Notes under the pieces: generated by a model
Databases searched by the model: none
The model's input: only the letters and a program-made list of their open reading frames with translations
What the model was told of the DNA's origin: nothing
Source of the DNA: Hondaea fermentalgiana
Taxonomy: Eukaryota > Sar > Bigyra > Thraustochytrida > Thraustochytriidae
Reading direction: 5' to 3'
Length of the DNA stretch: 64,000 bases
Assembly (NCBI GenBank): GCA_014084085.1
Contig: NPFB01000037.1
Location: forward strand, 6,860 to 70,859
Translations under genes and position numbers: made by a program
Part shown: piece by piece, positions 38,800 to 49,987 of the stretch
Numbering within the stretch: the first letter of the stretch is position 1
Layout: the number at the start of each line of letters is the position of its first letter

Positions 38800-38807
38800 T
38801 ATAAAAT
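38800..38807 (+). promoter_or_regulatory. TATA-box-like element TATAAAAT without a known gene
   Basis: GGTATAAAATC in GC-rich DNA on the plus strand. The nearest annotated genes on both sides read the other way, so it would serve an unrecognised transcript if functional. Confidence 0.3.
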
Positions 38808-39093
38808 CTTTCATGGAATTTGGTACGCGGAAAGTGCACGACACTCACAGCCGGGAAAAGGGGCGGGGACCGCTAAACTTAGTAACTTCGGGCGCGCGCG
38901 CGCTTGGTACATCCGAGCGCGTCGCCGCGTCGCGACAGCATGCGCGTGCGAATACGGGAGGACAAAACCTAGGCCAGTCTTTCCGTTCGGTAGTCCTCTC
39001 CTAGACTAGGTCGGCTCGAGTCAACAGGTGAAAGTAAGAAAGAAGGAAAGAGAGAAATAAGAAAGGTGAACTTGCTTGGTCCTTCCATCCTTT

Positions 39094-40590
39094 CTATGCA
39101 CGGGAAGAAACGTCGACAACCTCGTTGGTGACGGGGTCGAGCTCGCAGACGGGGAGCGGGGGCGTCATTTCGAGCCGACTTGCCGTGGCCCGCCAAAACT
39201 TGCCAATAGGAGCGCAATACTTGCCGCAGCACGGCGTGTCGCAGCCACCATTGTTCTTGATGCGACGTTGCAAGAGCGCCTCGAGAGTCCCCGACGAAAT
39301 CGTCTTGCCACTTGGGAGCTCGAGGTCCAGACCGAGATCGGGTCCAAGCTCGACGCTGATCCCAAGTGCGGCGGCCTGGCCTCGAAACACTTGCCGGGCG
39401 AAATTATACAAAGCAATGTCGAGCTGGTTCGTGGCCTGGAACCATACGAGAAACTCGAGCGTCAGCGGCTCTGCTGCAGCGCGGAGCATGGCGTCCTTGA
39501 TAAAGGTTGAACCTTCGTGGTGAGTTCCCAAGTGAACGGGGTCGACCTCGTGCGCAGTCCAATTGAGATCATGAGAAAACATTGCCATCGTCTCGTTGAA
39601 ATGTTCGAGGATGCCGACGATGGAAAAAGTACTTGCAAGATTGCGCTTGGCAATCTCAAGGTGGTCAGCGGTGAGAGCACCCCAAGGGACTTTTGCACAA
39701 ACGGCGCCGCACAAGGCTCGCGTTTGCCAGTTGTCCGGCGAATTTTTCGCGTAGTATATGCGATGTCGCCCAACAACCTCCGGTTTCAGAGAGACAAACG
39801 CCTTGCGCGAGGGCAGCAGCGGGCCGTATAAACAAGTTGCGAGCGTTTGATTCTTCTTTTGCAATTTCGCGATTTGTGACACAGACATTGCAAAGTTGGA
39901 CTCCGTGCGGGCAACGGGATTGCGAAGAATCGTCATGTAAAAGAGGTCCTCTCGATGAAGGATCTCACGCGGCAACATCCACTCGTTGGCCACAAAGCTC
40001 TTATTTTGGACGTACAGCTGGTCCACCAGCGCTTCTTGCTTTTCAAGACTTCCGCTTGCAAGCTCGACCCTCTCTGTAACATTTCGCAAATTGGAGTTTC
40101 CGCGAAATGCGCGCTCGCCATGTAATTTCATGAGACCTACCAAGGATGTGCCTCCGGCTTTGTGGATGTGCAAAAAGTAGGCAATACGCTGCGCGCCACT
40201 GCGCAAGCTCGCTGCAGCAGTCCGCGCGGCTGAACTTGACGCGCGAATGAGTTCCAGATCTTGAGCCTGCACCTCTTGCTGAAGCTCTGGCTGTTGAACT
40301 GGTAATACAGGTGCCACCCTTTGGGTTGTTTCTTTCTCCTTTTCTTCATCAATGATCAAGTCTTCGGTAGGATCAATGTCTGCAACATCCTCGGCATAGT
40401 CACTCTCCAAGAAACCATCGTGAGAGCTCTGAGCCTCTCCGTGTGGGTGCTGCACGAAAATATCACTGCGAGAGGGTATCGATTGCACGACAATAGTAAA
40501 GACTTGTGTGCGCGTACTGAAGAGCGCTTCGTGCGCAATAAGGCAAGCGATGGTGAAGCCGAAAAAGACGGTCCACTGAGCAAGTTTCAT
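39094..40590 (-). CDS. Golgi-type carbohydrate sulfotransferase (single-pass type II membrane protein)
   Basis: The protein is 498 aa, from the ATG at 40590. A short cytosolic tip is followed by one hydrophobic anchor (WTVFFGFTIACLIAHEALF, about residues 6-24), then an acidic/Gln-rich stem (to about residue 130) and a lumenal catalytic domain. The 5'-phosphosulfate loop is visible as YFLHIHKAGGTSL and the 3'-phosphate loop as ILRNPVARTESNF, as in the heparan sulfate 2-O/6-O sulfotransferase clan that uses PAPS. Several N-glycosylation sequons (e.g. NVT, NKS, NWT) and a Cys-rich end (CDTPCCGKYC) fit a secretory-pathway protein. The acceptor sugar is unknown. Thraustochytrid walls contain sulfated galactans, so a role in wall polysaccharide sulfation is plausible, by inference. 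Confidence 0.82.
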   Translation of the reverse strand: MKLAQWTVFFGFTIACLIAHEALFSTRTQVFTIVVQSIPSRSDIFVQHPHGEAQSSHDGFLESDYAEDVADIDPTEDLIIDEEKEKETTQRVAPVLPVQQPELQQEVQAQDLELIRASSSAARTAAASLRSGAQRIAYFLHIHKAGGTSLVGLMKLHGERAFRGNSNLRNVTERVELASGSLEKQEALVDQLYVQNKSFVANEWMLPREILHREDLFYMTILRNPVARTESNFAMSVSQIAKLQKKNQTLATCLYGPLLPSRKAFVSLKPEVVGRHRIYYAKNSPDNWQTRALCGAVCAKVPWGALTADHLEIAKRNLASTFSIVGILEHFNETMAMFSHDLNWTAHEVDPVHLGTHHEGSTFIKDAMLRAAAEPLTLEFLVWFQATNQLDIALYNFARQVFRGQAAALGISVELGPDLGLDLELPSGKTISSGTLEALLQRRIKNNGGCDTPCCGKYCAPIGKFWRATASRLEMTPPLPVCELDPVTNEVVDVSSRA

Positions 40591-40989
40591 TGCGACACCG
40601 GCCGACTGCGCGTCTTCTTTGAGGCACGGAGCTACTCGCTACCTTGGCCTCGACGGGCTCACGGCATACAGCTCAGCCCTGAAGGAATCGTTTTTGTTTG
40701 TCGTGTCCCGGGAGCGCGTCCGGGGTGGTGCTTCAAAAAGCACCTCTGTGTCGGGTGGACAGAGCAATGTATGGACGAGTGAAAGAAGGGTGTTCTAGCA
40801 CACGCACACTCTGCCCCTCCTCGTCTCGCCCTCTCTTTGGAGAAGGCGGCAGTTGTGGCCAAGGACCCTCCCTCCGTCTTGGGACCCCTTCCCCCTCGCT
40901 CGCTCCGTCGGCCCGCCCGCCTCGGCCGGCCTCTCTGTCTCAAGGTTCTGCTCTCTCGCTCACCGTGACGGTCGCACGCGCCTTGTAGC

Positions 40990-41453
40990 CTACTTGTGAC
41001 GGGCCGACCGTCTCTCCTCCGTGTGCGTGATAGGGAGGAGTGTTGCTTGGGTGGCGCGTACTTGCGTCCGCGGTTGGTGCACTTGCAGCACGTAAATTCC
41101 GACTTCCATCCAGAAAGTCCACTTGGCCGCCACAGTGTCCATTTCGAGCGTCCGTCCATTCTTCGCCACCCTCGTCACGGAGGGAACGCGGGATCGGAGC
41201 ACCCCAGCTGCAGCTGACGGTCTCGGACTTGCTCACAGTCAGAGGAGCGATGTACTTGGCGCGCAGGGCGACGACCTTTTTGAGGGAACCCAGACCAAGC
41301 AAAAGCGCGATGGCGCCGAGGCTGCGTACCGTGCTTCGAAAGGCTCGTTTCGGCCCGAAATTGGACGGACTCGTACGAAAAGACGTTGCTTCGAACGGTC
41401 TCAACGAGCTCGCGGCCAATGGCATCTCTAGCCGCCCGGTCCATGGGGGACAT
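40990..41453 (-). pseudogene. Candidate small gene in three reading frames (short introns or frame breaks), unknown product
   Basis: Reading down the minus strand from the ATG at 41453, good coding-like sequence moves through three frames: MSPMDRAARDAIGRELVE..., then SLGAIALLLGLGSLKKVVALR, a likely membrane helix, then TLEMDTVAAKWTFWMEVGI, ending at the stop at 40990. Each switch skips one base in the same direction. GT...AG pairs that would restore the frame exist (a 43-nt intron starting GTACGAG and a 76-nt intron starting GTGAGC), but they are short for such genomes and were fitted by eye. Alternatives are assembly indels or a decayed gene. No family is recognised. It lies between the sulfotransferase and the AT-hook protein gene. 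Confidence 0.3.
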
Positions 41454-41980
41454 CGCCAAGAGATGAATATATAGGCTCCTGGTAGGACTTGGCTACTCAG
41501 ACTGTCACTGTGCACTTGCGTGCGCCCTTCGTACGCTTTTTGCCGCAGTCTCGGAGCTTGGGTCTAACGGCTTTTTTGTTTGTTTGTGGTGCATGATGAC
41601 ATCAACAACTCCATTCCGGGCCATGATTACTGCATATGCGCAGGCAATGTCACAGCTTGTACCACTGATTCAGCCCGCCCAATAGGACGAAAGGTAGGAG
41701 ATGAAGTTGGTGACAAGGAAGAGAAGTGAGGTACCGGTCAATGAGAACGCGGTTGCTTCATTAGCTTGCATGACGGCCAGTGGGTGTGTTGGCTTGCTTG
41801 TGATTGGATAGTGCATGATGCTGGTGGTAGTTTACAGCGAGTTAGCAGATAAGCTTGGTGAACGTCCGAAAAAGTTAGGTGAAACCACCAGATTTCCATC
41901 GTCCGTCGGCCGTTTGTAACAAGTGCAGATCAAACGTCGCAACGTCCTGCTTGGCTATGGCCTACTTACAACCTACAAGA

Positions 41981-42206
41981 CCACTTGCTCATGCGGTAAA
42001 TTTGACCGAGTGCATCTTGTCAGGGACAATGTCTCAACAACAATTTGAACATCCATCAATCGAAAACCTAATCTCACTAGCGATCTCAGAAGACCGCTTG
42101 TTCATGCGGTAAACCTGACCAAGAGCACCTTGTCAGTGGCAATGCCTCAACAACAGTTCAAAATTCCGTGAATCGAAAACCTAATCTCGCTACCGATCTA
42201 GATAGA
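41981..42206. repeat. 113-bp tandem duplication
   Basis: Two adjacent diverged copies, 41981-42093 and 42094-42206. Shared blocks include TCATGCGGTAAA, CTCAACAACA and TCGAAAACCTAATCTC. Most differences are transitions. It lies just 3' of the AT-hook protein gene; the 41454-41980 stretch before it has no supported gene. Confidence 0.88.
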
Positions 42207-42227
42207 GAGCCAACGTCTAATGCATTT

Positions 42228-43274
42228 TTAGCGCTTTTGCTTTTTAACAGGCCGCGCAGAAGGACTCGAAGTTGGTATGCCCGTGCTTGCTGGAAGCAAC
42301 TTGAGCAGCTCCCGAGGAAGCTTGTCGAAGGACGTGAGCTTGGACTCAAAGTGGAACTCTGCGCATTGGTCCGCGTGCGAGTACGAGATGTAGACAGGGA
42401 GCGCCACAACAATATAAGTCGTTGTTGTAATTTTGATGCGACAGGAATTGAGGCCGAGTGACTTTTTCAAATCCTTGTAGCTTGTAATGCGCAACGCAAG
42501 ATTGTGGCGACGATCCTCGTTGCGGATTTGTTCGGCCCAAGCGCGCTGTTCGGCAGTGGGAAGGAGGTCGCGAAACATCCAATAGAAGTCCTGCACAGGC
42601 ATGACGTGCTTGTAAGCAATGGTAGCTGGCACGAGTCGGCGCATCACCTCCGAAAGCGAGTTGAATTTGAAGCCAGTTGGCGCCAGGAATTTCTTTTTCG
42701 ATTTGGCAGACGTCTGGTGTTTAATCCAACCCACGGGCAAGATCTGAAGATCCTCATCTGTGCCAGGATCCTCGTCAGGAACCTTGGCATGGCCAGCTTC
42801 CATGCCCTTTTGGAAGCCTTTGCCGATGACACGCTTGTACACCATGCCCAGCCCACTCACGTCACGACGCTTGGCGTCAATGTCGGGGACACCTTGGCCA
42901 ACACCAAACGTGGCGCTTCCTTCGAGGTCGGCAATGCGGATGGGCGGAGGTGCGTCGGGGCTCGCGTCATCGGACCGCGGGGCGTCGGTGTTTGCATCGG
43001 CTGTTGTTGTTGCTGTATGTCCGGCCTGTCCAGTCTCCAGGTCGACCTTGATACTTTTCTCATGCGCGGCCTTGGCATCGGTCCCGGACCGGGGCCGTTT
43101 GAAGGGTGATTGATTGCGCGGCTTGGCCATGAGCTCGGAAAAGCCCATCGTAAGAGCTCGACCTTGTGTGGTAAAGTCTTTCGTCTTGCGAGTTAGCTTA
43201 TCGCGTGATGCCAATGGTGCAAAATACGACATGGGCTCTGCTGTGCTCGTCTCGTCGTCCTTTTTGCGTTTCTT

Positions 43275-43305
<31 letters not shown>

Positions 43306-45251
43306 AACGAAGTTGATGAAGATGATGAAGATGAAAAAGAGGTCGACGATGGCGCCTCTTGCGCTGAAGAGACAGGCCCAGGTCCTGTCGCCGCTGCCGC
43401 TTTCGCTGTCTCCATCGTCGAAGAGTCTGGTGGCGCAGGGGAGGAGGAAGCCATGGAAGTGTTGGAAGCAACCAAAGGGGCGGTTGTTGGCGGTTCGGTT
43501 GTCGCTCTTGATTTCTCCCATTCGCGCCGTTCAAAACATTGACGAAGCGCGTCTTGACCAAGGTGCTCAAAACACCTCATCCCAATGCGTGCAAGCTTGG
43601 TGCATTTCTCCTCCTCGCAGCGGTCTCCACCGCCATGCAGAGTACAAAGACCCGTACCTCGGTCAATACGGTCGCAACCAGGCTTGGAGCACCGAGGACG
43701 CCGCCACGAGTCTTTGGCAACAGACATGCGTTTTTTTGGAACGCGTGCAGGCTTTGGCGGTTTGGCTTCTTTGGGTGGGCGCCCAGCCTTGGGTTTGGGT
43801 TTGGGTTTGGTTCCGGCAGCAGCGGTCGAGATTTTCGGCGGACGACCGGGACCCCGTTTTATGGCCTTCTTCGCAGTTGATGTCTTGGCAGTAGCACCAG
43901 CGAGACTAGTTTTGCTATCAACGCTATTGCTGCGGGCAGTGGGGCGCGGGAGGGCGGTGCTGGCAGTACTGGCCGTGACAAAGCCATTGAGCTGCTGAGA
44001 GACCACGGCTCGTTGCGCAAAGCTTGGATTGAAGCCAAGTGGGACCCGTTGCGCCAAAGCGTCGAGGTCCGCGGCAGTTGGGCCTGAGAAAATCTTCCCA
44101 GAAACACCGTTTGCACCTTGTTTGGATGCTAGTTCATAAAGGTCTTTGAAGCTCTGCATCGACGCTTCTGCCTGGGCTTTAAGCTGCATGACCATCTCAA
44201 TATCTTTCTGAGCCGCGGTCAAGTTCTTGGGCATCACTTGCACCAAGTCTGCAGCCGAAGGTGCCGACGAGTCTGCAGGGGCGCCGGTTTTTCCTTTGAG
44301 TCCTCGCAAGTATGAAGCCAGTTCAAGATTTCCGGCAGATGAAGTAAGTTTTCGCGAAGGCGCGCCTGGACCCGATGGCTGCTGGTTCTGCGAGGGCGTT
44401 GGCTGTCGCGCGAGCATTTTCAGGGTTTGTGCCATGTCTTGCATTTGTTTTCCTCCTACGTCAGGGCGCGCATTTGTCGAGGAGGAGGAGGAGGAGGAGG
44501 AGGAGGAGGAGGAGGATGAAGAAGAAGGGCCTGTCGTTGCCATGCTGCACACATCGCCAAGAAGACCAAGCGTCTCATTTGAAGATGAGGCGCCTGGTCC
44601 AGACGGGTGAAGATGCATGCCGTGTCGAGGCCCAGGGGGGAGATCGGCGGCGGTAGGTCTCGTCAGCGGTTTTCCATTGGCATGCAAAAGTGTACTTGAA
44701 CCCCGAGAAGGTCCAGCGGAGGAAGTGGTGCTTGCGGTTGTGAATGCATTGTGCTGGTTCATTTGTTTGAGTTTCGTGATGAGCTCTTGCGCCTGACTCG
44801 ATGATGTAGCGGCTGAAGCCGCGCTCAGTGCAGGGGACCCTCCCTTTGGGGCTGACTGAGAAGTCGCAGCAGGGGCGGGAAGAGCAGTGGACGGGGGTGC
44901 AAACGAGGATGACGAAGGAGCGGGAGCGACAAGATTTGCTTGTGGCCCCGGCACTGATGGTTCGGATCTCTGTGCGGCTGCTGCAGCGGTGGGATCCTCT
45001 TTGCGACGTAAGGGCGGCACGCTCTCAGGCATTGTCAAAGGAGGATGAGAAGACTGAGTTGTTGGTCCTGAGCTCGTGACTTGCGTGGGCGCGTGGTGAG
45101 TTTGCGGCGGGCACAGGGGCCTGTGCGGGTGAAGGAGATGATGGTGGTGGTTGGGACCCGGTTGGCCCGCTCCAGCTGCGGCGACCTCTTGCGGAGGGGG
45201 CGGCATCGACGGTGCAGCGCCTGCGCCAGGTTCAGGCCCGCCTTGCGCCAT
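42228..45251 (-). CDS. Large nuclear protein with AT-hooks, WRKY19-like zinc cluster and MBD-like segment
   Basis: The protein is 1007 aa, from the ATG at 45251. The N-terminal 400 residues are low-complexity (Pro, Ser, Ala, a His run, and a poly-Ser tract encoded by a GGA repeat near 44478-44515). Two AT-hook cores follow (RGPGRPPK and KAGRPPK), then a zinc-binding cluster with the WRKY19-like pattern CSKPGC...GLCTLHGGGDRC...C...CFEH. A second poly-Ser tract comes near 43275-43310, then a basic patch KKRKK. Towards the C-terminus LPVGWIKHQTSAKSKKKF with PTGFKFNSLSEVM resembles a methyl-CpG-binding (MBD/TAM-like) domain, and the last 120 residues are globular but unassigned. DNA binding and a chromatin or transcription role follow from these parts. 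Specific function is unknown; the MBD call is by eye. Confidence 0.78.
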
Positions 45252-48042
45252 GCCCTGCGGCTCTATCGGCTTCGCCTCCTTTGCAGCAGCGCTCGAGGGC
45301 GGCGGTCGCGCGGGGCTGCGGCAACGACCGCTCGCTCAAGAGCCTCTTGCGCGGCGCCCGTGCGACTCTTGCGCGCCGAGACCGCACAGTCCGTCGCGCC
45401 TGATTCTTCCCGCGCCGCGGCCCGCGGGTCGCCAGTCTTTCTGCGCGCAGCGGGCCCTGCGCGCGCCGTTGCCGCCGTCTCCGCGCGCGCCAGCTCGAGC
45501 TTGCTAGTTTTGCTCGCCCTGCTTATTCGCCCGGGGGGGTTGGCGGCAACCACTTTTGGGCGGATGCCACATGTCGTCCTCATAATCCACAGAATGCACG
45601 GCGCCATCGCGACGTAAGATACCCCTTCGTTCGAACCTGTTCTATGACAAGGATCAATGTAAGTAAGCCTCTTCGTCGATAATCACGGCGAGGACCGCGA
45701 CCGCGACAACTTGAACGACGCTGGCGAGCGATTGGCATGCGCTGCCGGTCACCGCGCAGGCGACGCGGCGGCCACCGAGGAGGGAGAGGCCGGTCGCCCG
45801 ACCTACGCGTGAACGTGTTGCTTGGAACGAAGTTGAACCAAGGAAGGAGCGCGCCAACTCGGAAGGCAACAGCCGTAAAAAATAAACTCTTCGTGTCGCC
45901 GACAGCAGCTGCAGCGGCGAGAGGCGGCGCCAGGTGAGACCAGGCAGATGAGCGCGCGACAGCGAGCCGCAGGGGGCGGGCACACGGAGCGCGCGGCAGT
46001 TCGCCCTCTGCTCTGCGCCCAGCGGCAGGGCCGCCTCGCCTCGCGATCGTCGAGACTCTTGCCGGCTTGGTTGGGCTGGGCGAGTGCACACGAGGCGAGG
46101 CTGCCGTTAGCTAGCCACCATGGTAGGCCTAGTATAGTACTTTTAACGGAGAAAGAGGAAGAGGAAGAGGCGAAGACGCGGCAGCGGGTCTTTCACGGAG
46201 GAGGTGACAGTGAGTGAGCTGGAGAGCGCGACGGCGAGGCGATGGCGGAGCATCATGACGACGCCCGCTGCCGCTGCCGACATTGCGATGGTGGGCATCT
46301 GCAGAGACGAGACGATGGCGATGATGCTGATGAAGAGGGTAGGCGCGGCGGGCTTCGATATCGAGATTGGACGCCCGGGACCTTGTGTGCAGGCCGGTGA
46401 GACGCGTCGCGCCCCGGCGAAGGTGGAGATGCTCTCCCCTCTCACATACTAGTAGTAGGCAGGCATGGGCTAGGCGTGGTATACCAGTTGCCTGTGCAGC
46501 AGTTGGATGAGCGCGATGGGGATGACGATGGGCGGCGAGAGGAGAGGCGCTCTCTGGCTTGGACTCGTTTTTCTCTCCTCGTTGGTTTGCAGGATTAGGT
46601 CAATCTGATTGGCTTGGTGGCGGCCGCTGCCGGCCATTAGTTCTCAAACTGGCTGTTAGGCATCTACTTTGGATTGCTGCCAGTGGCCATGGTAGCTGCT
46701 GCTGCTGGCTGGCTGGCGGATGACGAGCTCCTCCCAACCACGGGCACTCGAGAGAATCATCAACCGAGCGAACGCGCAGCTCGCTCGCTAGGAATGATCA
46801 GAATCTTCTAATAAAGCTATGTCTAGCCTATGCGTTCGGACTGCGACGCGAGGGAGAACGACAAGCAGCCTGATGAGCCACATTTCATTACATTACAGCG
46901 AAGCGACGCGGCTGAATGGTGACCGTGAATCGAGTTCTCGACCAAGATGGGTGGTGCCAGAGGATGGCATGGCCTGGTTGGTCGCTAGCAAACAAGTCTC
47001 TCGTGGTAACGCAGCGCGTTCGTTGGCCCAGCCTCGTTCCAGCCTTGCCCAGCTCAGTCCAGGCAATAACGCCAAGATACGAGGGAAGAAAGAAAGCAGC
47101 CAACCTGACTTAGAGGCAGGCGAGCTCTTCTCTCGTTTGCGGACCGACGACTCTCCGTCGCTGCCGTGCCGCGACGCCTATGATGTACAAACTTGAGTTA
47201 CCATGGTTACACAATCTTGGCCGGCGGTTTGGGCTGCAGCTGCAGCTGGCGGTTTGTGAAAACTAGAAAAGCCCAGTGTAGACTCGAAGGGAGAGGGAGA
47301 GGTGAAGGGACAAAATCGCACGCTCGCACGCACGCACGCGCGCATCGCACACACGCATAAACAGGCCCGTTGGCCGTCCGGACACCTGGCGGCTGACCCG
47401 AGCAAGCACTGGGTGCAAGCCTTGTCGTAGCCAAAAGCAACTTTTTCTTCCTTCCAGCAACGGAGCAGCCAGCCAGTACAAACAGACAGACATGGCACAC
47501 TGGTCGATTGATTGCTCTCACTGTCAGTATAATTGAGTCGAAAGCAATCACCAATCAATCAAACAAACTCACACAGTGGTATGGTATAGTATACAGTAAT
47601 AAGGTCCTCCACAATCGATCAGCCACCAGTGGCAATAGAAATCGTAAAAATCGGTCAATCATCAGCCAGTAGTCGAGCAAAGCAAGAATCTCTCTCACTC
47701 GTCACGTCAATCCGCCAGGAGACGCGCGACCGGTCGGCGGCCAGCGACGGCCGGCGGCCCAGATAAAAGGTGCGAACAGCGCGAACGCGCGGCAGCCCGA
47801 GCGACGTGGAGGAGCCGGGCTTAGCCCGGCCGGCGCGGCCCCCGTGCGAATCGGCTGGTTGGACCAACCGAGACGCCTGGGAGCGCCAGCAGCCGGCCGG
47901 CGACCGTCGGTTGCCTGACCCTCTTTCCCCCCTCCCTCGCTCACCCGACCTCTTTCCTTCTTTTCTCTTCTCTCCATCCAAACCCCCGCCCGCGAGGGGC
48001 ACTCGCGGCGTGTAAGAAAGCTCTGCCAACGAACTCGCAACG
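45252..48042. other. Intergenic region, AT-hook protein / CDK
   Basis: About 2.8 kb between divergent genes. Open frames near 45580-46091 (minus) and 46204-46452 (plus) have no family signal. A Kozak-like GCCACCATGG near 46117 is followed at once by a stop after a few codons. I cannot support a gene here. Confidence 0.5.
47761..47769 (+). promoter_or_regulatory. TATA-like element AGATAAAAG upstream of the CDK gene
   Basis: AGATAAAAG in a GC-rich context (CCC before, GTGCG after), 280 bp upstream of the CDK ATG at 48043; identical to the element before paralogue 2. Confidence 0.35.
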
Positions 48043-49302
48043 ATGGACCGCTACCAGCGTGTGGAGAAGATTGGTGAGGGCACCTATGGCGTCGTATACA
48101 AGGCCCGCGACAGACGCAGCGGATGCCTCTACGCCCTCAAGAAGATTGTCCTTGAAGGACAGGATGAGGGCGTGCCGAGCACTGCGATCCGGGAGATTAG
48201 CCTTTTGAAAGAGCTGTCTCACGAGAATATTGTAAGGCTCCGCGACGTTATTCACTTTGAAAGCAAACTTTACCTGGTTTTTGAGTTCCTCGATCAGGAC
48301 CTGCGCAAGTACATGGACACGTGCGGGCCAGAGGGCCTCAGCTCGGACCTCGTCAAGTCGTACCTTTATCAGCTTCTCTTGGGCGTCGCCTTTTGCCACT
48401 CGCACCGTGTGCTGCACCGCGATCTCAAGCCGCAAAATCTACTCATTGACCGCACAGGTAAGCTCAAGCTCGCCGACTTTGGCCTGGCGCGCGCTTTTGG
48501 AATCCCCATCCGCATGTACACGCACGAGGTGGTGACGCTTTGGTATCGCGCCCCAGAAATTCTTCTTGGCTCGCGCCACTACTCGACGCCCGTGGACGTG
48601 TGGAGCATTGGCGTCATTTTCGCGGAAATGGCGAACCGCGATCCTCTGTTTCCGGGCGACTCTGAGATCGACGAGATCTTTCGAATCTTTCGGGCGCTGG
48701 GAACCCCGAACGAGAACTCTTGGCCCGGCGTGACTTCGCTGCCAGACTACCAGCCCATCTTTCCGAAATGGAAAGCCCAGCCTGTGGAAAAGTTTGCGCG
48801 GGGCATTGTTGATCCTCTTGGGCGCAATTTGCTTATGCGCATGCTCGAGTACGACCCGAGCCGCCGCATCACAGCCAAGGAGGCTCTTGACCATCCTTAT
48901 TTCGACGTTGTGCGCCGTCAAGACCTGCGTGACCCTTACAAGCAACACTTTCCGGATCATCAGGCTGTCGCGGGCGTTCCTTCCATGGCCCCGCGCCGGG
49001 CGCCCCGAGCGCCGATGTTCCCCCCATCGTCGGCGCCGCCATTCCAACCCCGGCACCAACAAAATGTCTCTGGCGCTGCCACTGGTGGCGGTGATGGTGA
49101 GCAGGCCTTTTTCCAGCACCAGCAGTACCCTTCTTCAGCACGTGCTGACATGCAACCCTCGAACCGTGCGCCCTTTGGTGCGGCTGCCGGCCCGATGTAC
49201 AATTCTAGCGTCCGCGCAGCATCTTCTGCGGGCGCGGCCTCGGCAATGCATGCTGACCACCAGACCCAGGCTGCGGCCGAGGCTGAACACGGTTGGCGTT
49301 AG
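48043..49302 (+). CDS. CDK1: Cyclin-dependent kinase, CDK1/CDK2 type, with long C-terminal tail
   Basis: The protein is 419 aa, from the ATG at 48043. The kinase domain occupies about residues 1-290. Visible motifs: the glycine loop GEGTYGVVY with the regulatory Thr-Tyr pair, ALKK lysine, the cyclin-binding helix PSTAIRE in canonical form, catalytic [11 protein letters not shown] in [11 protein letters not shown], the activation-loop Thr in [14 protein letters not shown], and [12 protein letters not shown]. Perfect PSTAIRE supports a cell-cycle CDK1/2 orthologue. About 125 residues of Pro/Ala/Gln-rich tail extend beyond the usual end, which is unusual for CDK1 (normally about 300 aa). A TATA-like AGATAAAAG sits 280 bp upstream. 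It acts in the nucleus and cytoplasm with cyclins. Confidence 0.93.
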   Translation: MDRYQRVEKIGEGTYGVVYKARDRRSGCLYALKKIVLEGQDEGVPSTAIREISLLKELSHENIVRLRDVIHFESKLYLVFEFLDQDLRKYMDTCGPEGLSSDLVKSYLYQLLLGVAFCHSHRVLHRDLKPQNLLIDRTGKLKLADFGLARAFGIPIRMYTHEVVTLWYRAPEILLGSRHYSTPVDVWSIGVIFAEMANRDPLFPGDSEIDEIFRIFRALGTPNENSWPGVTSLPDYQPIFPKWKAQPVEKFARGIVDPLGRNLLMRMLEYDPSRRITAKEALDHPYFDVVRRQDLRDPYKQHFPDHQAVAGVPSMAPRRAPRAPMFPPSSAPPFQPRHQQNVSGAATGGGDGEQAFFQHQQYPSSARADMQPSNRAPFGAAAGPMYNSSVRAASSAGAASAMHADHQTQAAAEAEHGWR

Positions 49303-49987
49303 CTGGCATCTGGGGATCCCCCTTTCTCTTTTTCTCGTGTTGTGAGGCGAGTGTCGTCGTTTACCGATCCCACATCTGCCTCGGATCCCGCCAAGCTAAG
49401 CAAAGCAAGAGCTGCGGCTGATCGCACCTGGGGCTTTCTCTCTTCTTTTCTTTTCTCTCCCTCGTTCTCTCTTTTCTTTTCTTCATGCTTTATTCGAACG
49501 AACGAGCAAAGGAAATCTCTTTGCGTGCGACCCACAAGTCCTCAGCTTCTTCAGAACAACATTTAAAATATCAACGTTGAACGGCATCTCTTTCTTGGAT
49601 TACTCGTTTTATAAGTATACGTAGACTCGACACAGTGACCTTGCTTGACATTCTTTTCTCGCGACTCGTGTGTTGACAATGTGGTATTGCACAGCGTCGA
49701 ATGTTGCCTTGCTTTTACTTTTTTAAAAATTAATCAAGAACAACGTAGTCGCAAGTCAAACAAGCATCATTTCCCGAAGTACACGCTTTCGGGGCAAGCG
49801 GGGATCGAGCGGGACTTGAATGAGGCACGCAAAAGCACAACACTGGGCTCGTTCTTTATTGTCATAAAGACCGTGGTATGTGTAGCAAGAAAAGAAAATA
49901 TGGGATGTTGGAGTAAGATCAGAGGGAGGAAACGGGTCTGCAAGCAAAAGCTTCTTGGCCCATTTGGAACAGGGAGGGAGAAAAAAA
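49303..49987. other. Convergent intergenic region, CDK / PITHD1
   Basis: About 685 bp between two stops, pyrimidine-rich (TCTTTTCTTTTCTC near 49440-49485). No coding signal is seen. Confidence 0.5.

Larger units (their letters stand above)
37831..39093. other. Intergenic region upstream of the calcium channel
   Basis: About 1.26 kb, low-complexity near the channel (CGAACGAA, then the TCTG array at 38091-38181). A TATAAAAT on the plus strand at 38800-38807 has no matching gene. No CDS is supported. Confidence 0.5.

Noticed and set aside
46204..46452. Small plus-strand open frame of 82 codons
   Set aside because: No homology, no clear promoter, and the minus strand is equally open; kept out as unsupported.
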